From Planctomycetaceae bacterium (GTDB lineage: Bacteria > Planctomycetota > Planctomycetia > Planctomycetales > Planctomycetaceae): 10,252 nt of DNA. Location of the stretch: NCBI GenBank assembly GCA_015487825.1, contig WFOZ01000119.1, positions 1 to 10,252 on the forward strand, given 5' to 3'. The notes under the pieces are model-generated. The model was given only the letters and a program-made list of their open reading frames with translations. It ran no database searches and was not told where the DNA came from. This document shows, piece by piece, positions 6,609 through 10,252 of the stretch (positions within the stretch are counted from its first letter, which is position 1; every line of letters begins with the position of its first letter). Both the position numbers and the translations under genes were made by a program.

Positions 6609-6749
6609 TGGCAGGAATTGATTCATTCGGTACATTGGAATAAGACTCTGTTTATGAGAGAGTGGCGTTTCAGGTCGCCTCTCTCCCTTCCCGTTCAATA
6701 ATTGTCTGTTTTCGACATTACAAAATTAATCACAAAGGAATTCCTGCCA
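6609..6749 (+). promoter_or_regulatory. Long-range inverted repeat able to cover the oxidoreductase translation start
   Basis: TGGCAGGAATT (6609-6619) is exactly complementary to AATTCCTGCCA (6739-6749). The second arm fills the gap between the Shine-Dalgarno AAGGA (6735-6739) and the ATG (6749-6751). A transcript starting upstream of 6609 could pair the two arms and bury the start codon. A weak promoter-like TTGATT-17-TAAGAC lies at 6618-6646; from there the 5' arm would be absent from the RNA. Confidence 0.35.
6735..6739 (+). promoter_or_regulatory. Shine-Dalgarno that fixes the oxidoreductase start
   Basis: AAGGA ends nine bases before the ATG at 6749. The same frame could begin at a GTG at 6662, but that would put 29 extra residues before the Tat signal and has no matching ribosome site. 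Confidence 0.7.
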
Positions 6750-8116
6750 TGACACAGCCCGCCAAGTCGTCTCTTTCCCGACGAGATGTATTAAAAACAT
6801 CAGCAGTAGCTTCTGCAGCAATTGCAACCAGCAGTATTGCAACGCGCGCCTACGCTGCTGGTGATGACACCATTCAAATCGCCTTGATCGGATGTGGAGG
6901 CCGTGGTACCGGGGCTACTGCCAACGCTCTTTCTACCGAGCAGGGGCCCGTCAAACTCGTTGCCATGGCTGATGTTTTCGATAATCGCCAAAGCGTTAGT
7001 TACAATTCTCTCAGTTCAAAATTCGGCGATAAAGTTGATGTTCCACCAGATCGCAGATACATCGGTTTCGAAGCCTACAAAAGCGCAATGGATTGCCTGA
7101 AACCGGGCGATGTGGTCATCCTTACCACGCCACTTGCGTTTCGCTGGGTACACTTTACCTACGCGATCGAAAAGGGTTTGAATGTTTTCATGGAAAAACC
7201 GCTCACAGCGGATGCCCCTTCCAGTCGCAGGATGCTTGCCCTTGGCAAAGAAGCTCAAAAGAAAAATTTGAAAGTTGCAGTCGGCCTGATGTGCAGACAC
7301 TGTTCAGCACGGGGCGAATTATATGAACGAATTCAAGCGGGCGAAATCGGCGAAATTCTTCTGATGCGAGCCTACCGCCAGGCTGGACCGACAGGTTCTG
7401 CCAATGCACTCCCCAACGATGGCAAGCTACCCGAAGTTCTTTATCAGATCAAGAATTTCCATGCTTTCCTCTGGGCAAGCGGAGGAGCATTCAGCGACTT
7501 CCTTATCCATAATATCGATGAAAGCTGCTGGATGAAAAACGCCTGGCCGATCAAAGCCAAGGCAGCTGGTGGGCGCCATTATCGTGGAGATTATGTTGAT
7601 CAGAACTTCGACCACTATTCTGTGGAATATACTTTTGCTGATGGCACTAAACTCTTCCTGGGCGGTCGCACAATGAGTGGCTGCGATAAGGAATTTGCCA
7701 GTTATGCACAGGGAACGAAAGGCTCGGCTGTTATTTCCACTTCCGCTCATCATCCTGCCAAAAGCCGAATTTACAAAGGGCAGAATTTTGTTAAAGAAGA
7801 CCTTGTCTGGGCCTACCCTCACAAAGAAATCAGCCCATACCAGCTGGAATGGGAGCATCTGATGGACGCGATTCGCAACGACAAACCGTACAGCGAACTC
7901 GAACGCGGCGTGATGGCTTCTGCGGTAACTTCAATGGGACGCATGGCTGCCCACACCGGACGGACTGTGACACTGGATCAGTTCCTCAAACTGGAACACG
8001 AATTCGCACCCGATGTTGATAAACTGACACCCGATGGCCCTGCACCACTGCAGAAAGACGCCAACGGTCTCTATCCGGTCCCAATGCCCGGTTTGAAAAC
8101 AAAACGCGAGTTTTAA
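6749..8116 (+). CDS. Tat-exported Gfo/Idh/MocA family oxidoreductase
   Basis: This 455-residue protein is a probable NAD(P)-dependent sugar or sugar-alcohol dehydrogenase acting outside the cytoplasm. Residues 1-36 are a Tat signal: SRRDVLK (10-16), a hydrophobic Ala-rich stretch (about 17-31), and a cleavage site AYA (34-36) before Ala37. The Rossmann fold follows, with IALIGCGGRGTG (44-55) as the dinucleotide loop and MEKPLTAD (148-155) as the family EKP motif, whose Lys150 is the usual catalytic lysine. The C-terminal substrate domain (about 185-410) contains FSDFLIHNIDESCWM (248-262), placing His254 and Asp257 near the expected active site. Tat export fits cofactor loading before transport. 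Planctomycetes carry many such paralogues; the substrate is unknown. It is the only plus-strand gene, divergent from apgM, and ends in a strong terminator. Confidence 0.93.
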   Translation: MTQPAKSSLSRRDVLKTSAVASAAIATSSIATRAYAAGDDTIQIALIGCGGRGTGATANALSTEQGPVKLVAMADVFDNRQSVSYNSLSSKFGDKVDVPPDRRYIGFEAYKSAMDCLKPGDVVILTTPLAFRWVHFTYAIEKGLNVFMEKPLTADAPSSRRMLALGKEAQKKNLKVAVGLMCRHCSARGELYERIQAGEIGEILLMRAYRQAGPTGSANALPNDGKLPEVLYQIKNFHAFLWASGGAFSDFLIHNIDESCWMKNAWPIKAKAAGGRHYRGDYVDQNFDHYSVEYTFADGTKLFLGGRTMSGCDKEFASYAQGTKGSAVISTSAHHPAKSRIYKGQNFVKEDLVWAYPHKEISPYQLEWEHLMDAIRNDKPYSELERGVMASAVTSMGRMAAHTGRTVTLDQFLKLEHEFAPDVDKLTPDGPAPLQKDANGLYPVPMPGLKTKREF

Positions 8117-8144
8117 TTTCTAACCGTTCTCTATGCGATTAAAC

Positions 8145-8194
8145 AAAAGCCCGCTCTTTTTGGTATTCAATCGCCAAAAAGAACCGGGCTTTTT
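8145..8194. terminator. Bidirectional terminator between convergent genes
   Basis: AAAAGCCCG (8145-8153) pairs with CGGGCTTTT (8185-8193). After a small internal loop, CTTTTTGG (8156-8163) pairs with CCAAAAAG (8174-8181) around a 10-nt loop. The plus strand ends in TTTTT (8190-8194) and the minus strand in TTTT (8148-8145). It serves the plus-strand oxidoreductase, 28 bases past its stop, and the minus-strand pil/gsp-like pair, about 90 bases past theirs. Confidence 0.9.
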
Positions 8195-8283
8195 CATCAA
8201 TAAACAAACCGGAAGTCTTTTCTCGCTCACCTGGGCACTGCAATATTATCATTTTCCAGAGCAGGAAGGATAAAGGGGCTATC

Positions 8284-9183
8284 CTACTTTTTTGCTGAAG
8301 TTGCATCTGGTGATGTGACGACACCAGATGCGAAGCTTTGACCGATGGTAAGCTTCATCAGTTGGCCACTTGTTTCGATGATGACGCTCTCGTCTTCAAT
8401 GCGAACAATACGGCCTGAAAGAGCGACCGTTTCGAATGTTGCCTCCGGCCTTACCTTAATGACCCGCCCCGAAATTAACTCCGTAATCCAGGCCAGCGGT
8501 TTGCCGTTGCGGCTTGTGACTGCACTGAGGATTGTCATTTTCATCGGGTCCTGATGACTGACACCAATACCGAAGATATTATCCCGGGCGATGATGGCGT
8601 AATCGCGGGAATCGGCTGAGACAAGCAGTTTTGCTTTTCCCGTGCCAAGTGTTTTTTTACCTGCACCAGGAATAATAAGTGCTTCAATCCCCATTGAGAT
8701 ATCGAACTGACCGGTATTTCCGATTGGTGTTAACCGTAGCGATTTAATTTCATGCAACTGATCCGAATTGTAAAATCGAAACAGGGCGTTTGTCAGTTGC
8801 AGCAATGTCCCCCGTGCTTTGAGATCGAAAGGCATCGCCCGATAAAGACCGTAACGAGTCGCCGGGGAACCGGAACCGACTGTTGCGTTTTGCAGTTTCG
8901 CTTTGCGGATCACATCAAGCAGCCAGTTGCGATAAAGCGAGCGAGCCGTTTCGATATCCGCGGGCAACGATTTCTTCTTCCAGAGTTCGATCTTCTTGCC
9001 TGCCACGCGTGCATCGGCAAGTAATTTCTCTCGCTTATGAATATCTTCCTGCAACGATTCCTGTTCGTTGCGAAGTCTTTCGAGCGGCCCCTGAATCATT
9101 GTGTTGAGAACGTAATCTCCCACCTGGAAAATTCCCATCAATGCCAGAAATCCCAACAGAATTTGTTGCCTGGTCAGTTTCAC
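8284..9183 (-). CDS. PilO/GspM-like pilus or secretion assembly protein with PilP/GspC-like C-terminal region
   Basis: The protein has 299 residues. It has a short cytoplasmic start, one membrane anchor (about 8-27, ILLGFLALMGIFQVGDYVL), a charged coiled-coil-like helix (about 32-70), and an alpha/beta region (about 75-172) like the periplasmic PilO/GspM fold. From about 190 a beta-rich part begins with RDNIFGIG (200-207), and the stretch LSGRIVRIEDESVIIET (255-271) resembles the small beta domain of PilP/GspC. In known systems these proteins form the inner-membrane alignment complex linking the cytoplasmic motor to the outer-membrane secretin. The start is GTG (9181-9183), overlapping the upstream stop in GTGA, with GGAGG seven bases before it, which indicates translational coupling. 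Sequence similarity is weak, so the call rests on topology and on the PilM/N-like neighbour. Confidence 0.68.
   Translation of the reverse strand: MKLTRQQILLGFLALMGIFQVGDYVLNTMIQGPLERLRNEQESLQEDIHKREKLLADARVAGKKIELWKKKSLPADIETARSLYRNWLLDVIRKAKLQNATVGSGSPATRYGLYRAMPFDLKARGTLLQLTNALFRFYNSDQLHEIKSLRLTPIGNTGQFDISMGIEALIIPGAGKKTLGTGKAKLLVSADSRDYAIIARDNIFGIGVSHQDPMKMTILSAVTSRNGKPLAWITELISGRVIKVRPEATFETVALSGRIVRIEDESVIIETSGQLMKLTIGQSFASGVVTSPDATSAKK
8303..8331. repeat. Perfect 10-bp hairpin inside the end of the pilO-like gene
   Basis: GCATCTGGTG (8303-8312) and CACCAGATGC (8322-8331) are exact inverted repeats around a 9-base loop, within the last 16 codons of the minus-strand gene. No T-run follows in either direction, so it is not a standard terminator; it could protect the transcript 3' end. 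Confidence 0.5.
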
Positions 9184-10252
9184 GACTTCACCTCCGCTGT
9201 TTTCTTTTTCGTCTTTGATTTGGCGGAAGTTGTTTTACTTTTCGTTGCCTTCCCTTTTGTAGATTTCTTTTTTCTGCCGGCTGCTCTTTGGGCCAGTTCT
9301 TCTTCGGAGAGGTGGCTGATGTAAGCTTCGCGAGGCCTGCTGCGGATGTTCATTGTTGTCTGGAAGGTCCAGATACTTTTTTTGCCCTGCTTTCGTTCAC
9401 GAATGCCCGGGGTCTTCAATTGATGATATTGATCTCCCAGACTAACTTCCATCTGGCGAATCGCTTCGGGCGATTTACTGGTACCACGAAAAGAAACAAC
9501 CGCTCCTTTTCGAGTTGGTGAGGCTGCAAACTGCTGGAGTGACAGTTCAGGACTGGAGGGGATGCGGATGGTCAGATCTCGCAATTCATCGAGCCAGTCG
9601 ATTCGCGAACTCTCCCAGCGGGCCAAAACCTTGGCAAGGTTTCGTTTTGTGCGAGTTTTTTTCACCGACACATTCAATTCATTTCGGCGTTCTTTCAGTT
9701 TTGCAATTTCACCTTCAATTTCGGCAAACTGGGAATCGACGTAATACCAGCCTCCCCCCACAATCAGAATGACAGCCGCTGCGATTGAGAGAACTCGATT
9801 CCGCATATTGATCGGCACGGGTGGCTTTTTCGGATTCGCAAAATCGATGGCGGGGATTGCCCCAATCGCTTCACCCTTAAGTGCGGCTACCAAAGGGGTA
9901 TAAATTCCAAAAGCCGCCCCGCTGACATCTCCTTCAATCAGAGAGGCTGAACTGACCTGCTGAATATCGAAAGAATACTGGTCCTGCAGCGATCTGACCA
10001 ACAGAGCTGTTTCAACTTCGCTGCCCACAAGAACAAGGTTTCCAATTTTAACATCTTCTGCAAGCAGAGTTCGCTGAATTTCACTGGCAACAAACTGTTC
10101 TCGTCGTTCTGTGCTCATATCAGAAGAAAGACGAACGGTTCTCGAAAGAACCGGCAACTGATTTTGCACAATCAACAGATGAGCTGCATCGGCTGCTTCA
10201 CTGATAACAAGTGTCGCTGTACTGCTTTCACCAGATTGTGGCGGTGCAAAGA
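9180..10252 (-). CDS. PilM-PilN fusion (GspL-like) assembly protein, partial at 5' end
   Basis: The frame is open to the right edge, giving 356 residues in the window; the true start lies outside (a TTG at 10173-10175 is merely internal). About 10252-9830 encodes a cytoplasmic part like the end of the actin-fold PilM/GspL domain: TATLVISEAADAAHLLIV, then EIQRTLLAED and GNLVLVGSE. A Pro-rich linker (PKKPPVPI) and one membrane helix (9738-9806, SIAAAVILIVGGGWYYV) follow, then a charged coiled coil (about 9650-9737) and a PilN-like alpha/beta region (about 9330-9640). PilM plus PilN in one chain is the GspL arrangement. The last 31 residues (9183-9275) are a Lys/Ser/Thr-rich tail with 14 Lys/Arg, which is unusual for a domain expected outside the inner membrane. 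The stop overlaps the next gene by four bases. Confidence 0.72.
   Translation of the reverse strand, partial: FAPPQSGESSTATLVISEAADAAHLLIVQNQLPVLSRTVRLSSDMSTERREQFVASEIQRTLLAEDVKIGNLVLVGSEVETALLVRSLQDQYSFDIQQVSSASLIEGDVSGAAFGIYTPLVAALKGEAIGAIPAIDFANPKKPPVPINMRNRVLSIAAAVILIVGGGWYYVDSQFAEIEGEIAKLKERRNELNVSVKKTRTKRNLAKVLARWESSRIDWLDELRDLTIRIPSSPELSLQQFAASPTRKGAVVSFRGTSKSPEAIRQMEVSLGDQYHQLKTPGIRERKQGKKSIWTFQTTMNIRSRPREAYISHLSEEELAQRAAGRKKKSTKGKATKSKTTSAKSKTKKKTAEVKS
9189..9195 (-). promoter_or_regulatory. Shine-Dalgarno for the GTG start of the pilO-like gene
   Basis: GGAGGTG on the minus strand (9195-9189), with its GGAGG core seven bases before the GTG at 9183, lies inside the end of the upstream coding region. 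It supports the GTG start and coupled translation through the GTGA overlap. Confidence 0.75.

Noticed and set aside
7427..7858. A 143-codon minus-strand frame inside the oxidoreductase gene
   Set aside because: It is antisense to a well-supported Gfo/Idh/MocA gene, with no ribosome site and no protein-like features.
1..10252. CRISPR array, tRNA or rRNA genes
   Set aside because: No regularly spaced direct repeats and no tRNA or rRNA signatures were seen on either strand.

Overview
The window carries eight protein-coding genes, seven on the minus strand and one on the plus strand, at middling G+C. It most resembles the chromosome of a planctomycete-type bacterium. This is an inference from the mix: an exported sugar-phosphate-isomerase-like protein, a Tat-exported Gfo/Idh/MocA oxidoreductase, an archaeal-type phosphoglycerate mutase, a stand-alone sigma factor, and composite type IV pilus/type II secretion assembly proteins. 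No marker gene in the window proves the phylum. Several starts have clear Shine-Dalgarno sequences (mgtE, the oxidoreductase, the pilO-like gene), while others have none (the sigma factor, rplM).

Layout from left to right. Positions 1-746 (minus) hold the N-terminal part of a secreted TIM-barrel sugar isomerase/epimerase-like protein that runs off the left edge. Positions 943-2307 (minus) encode a complete MgtE magnesium transporter. The 345-base gap upstream of mgtE holds a textbook intrinsic terminator and a REPIN-type double hairpin with GTAG feet. Positions 2653-3907 (minus) are the conserved rplM-rpsI operon; its S9 carries an acidic N-terminal extension of about 93 residues. Positions 4125-4679 (minus) encode an ECF-like sigma factor. 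The 574-base gap upstream of it holds two things: a hairpin-rich stretch that may be a structured leader, and a 127-bp foldback element flanked by 9-bp direct repeats (a MITE candidate) directly behind apgM. Positions 5254-6459 (minus) encode the phosphoglycerate mutase. Its divergent neighbour at 6749-8116 (plus) is a Tat-exported oxidoreductase, and the region between them contains a 10-bp tandem repeat and a long-range 11-bp inverted repeat. A bidirectional terminator at 8145-8194 separates the oxidoreductase from a convergent, translationally coupled pair (8284 to beyond 10252, minus). That pair encodes a PilO/GspM-like protein with a PilP/GspC-like tail and a PilM-PilN (GspL-like) fusion with a lysine-rich C terminus.

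Functionally this is mostly housekeeping (ribosome, glycolysis, Mg2+ uptake) mixed with cell-surface export and envelope carbohydrate metabolism. The most unusual material is non-coding: the REPIN, the MITE-like foldback, and the structured region upstream of the sigma factor. No complete defence or mobile-element gene system was found.
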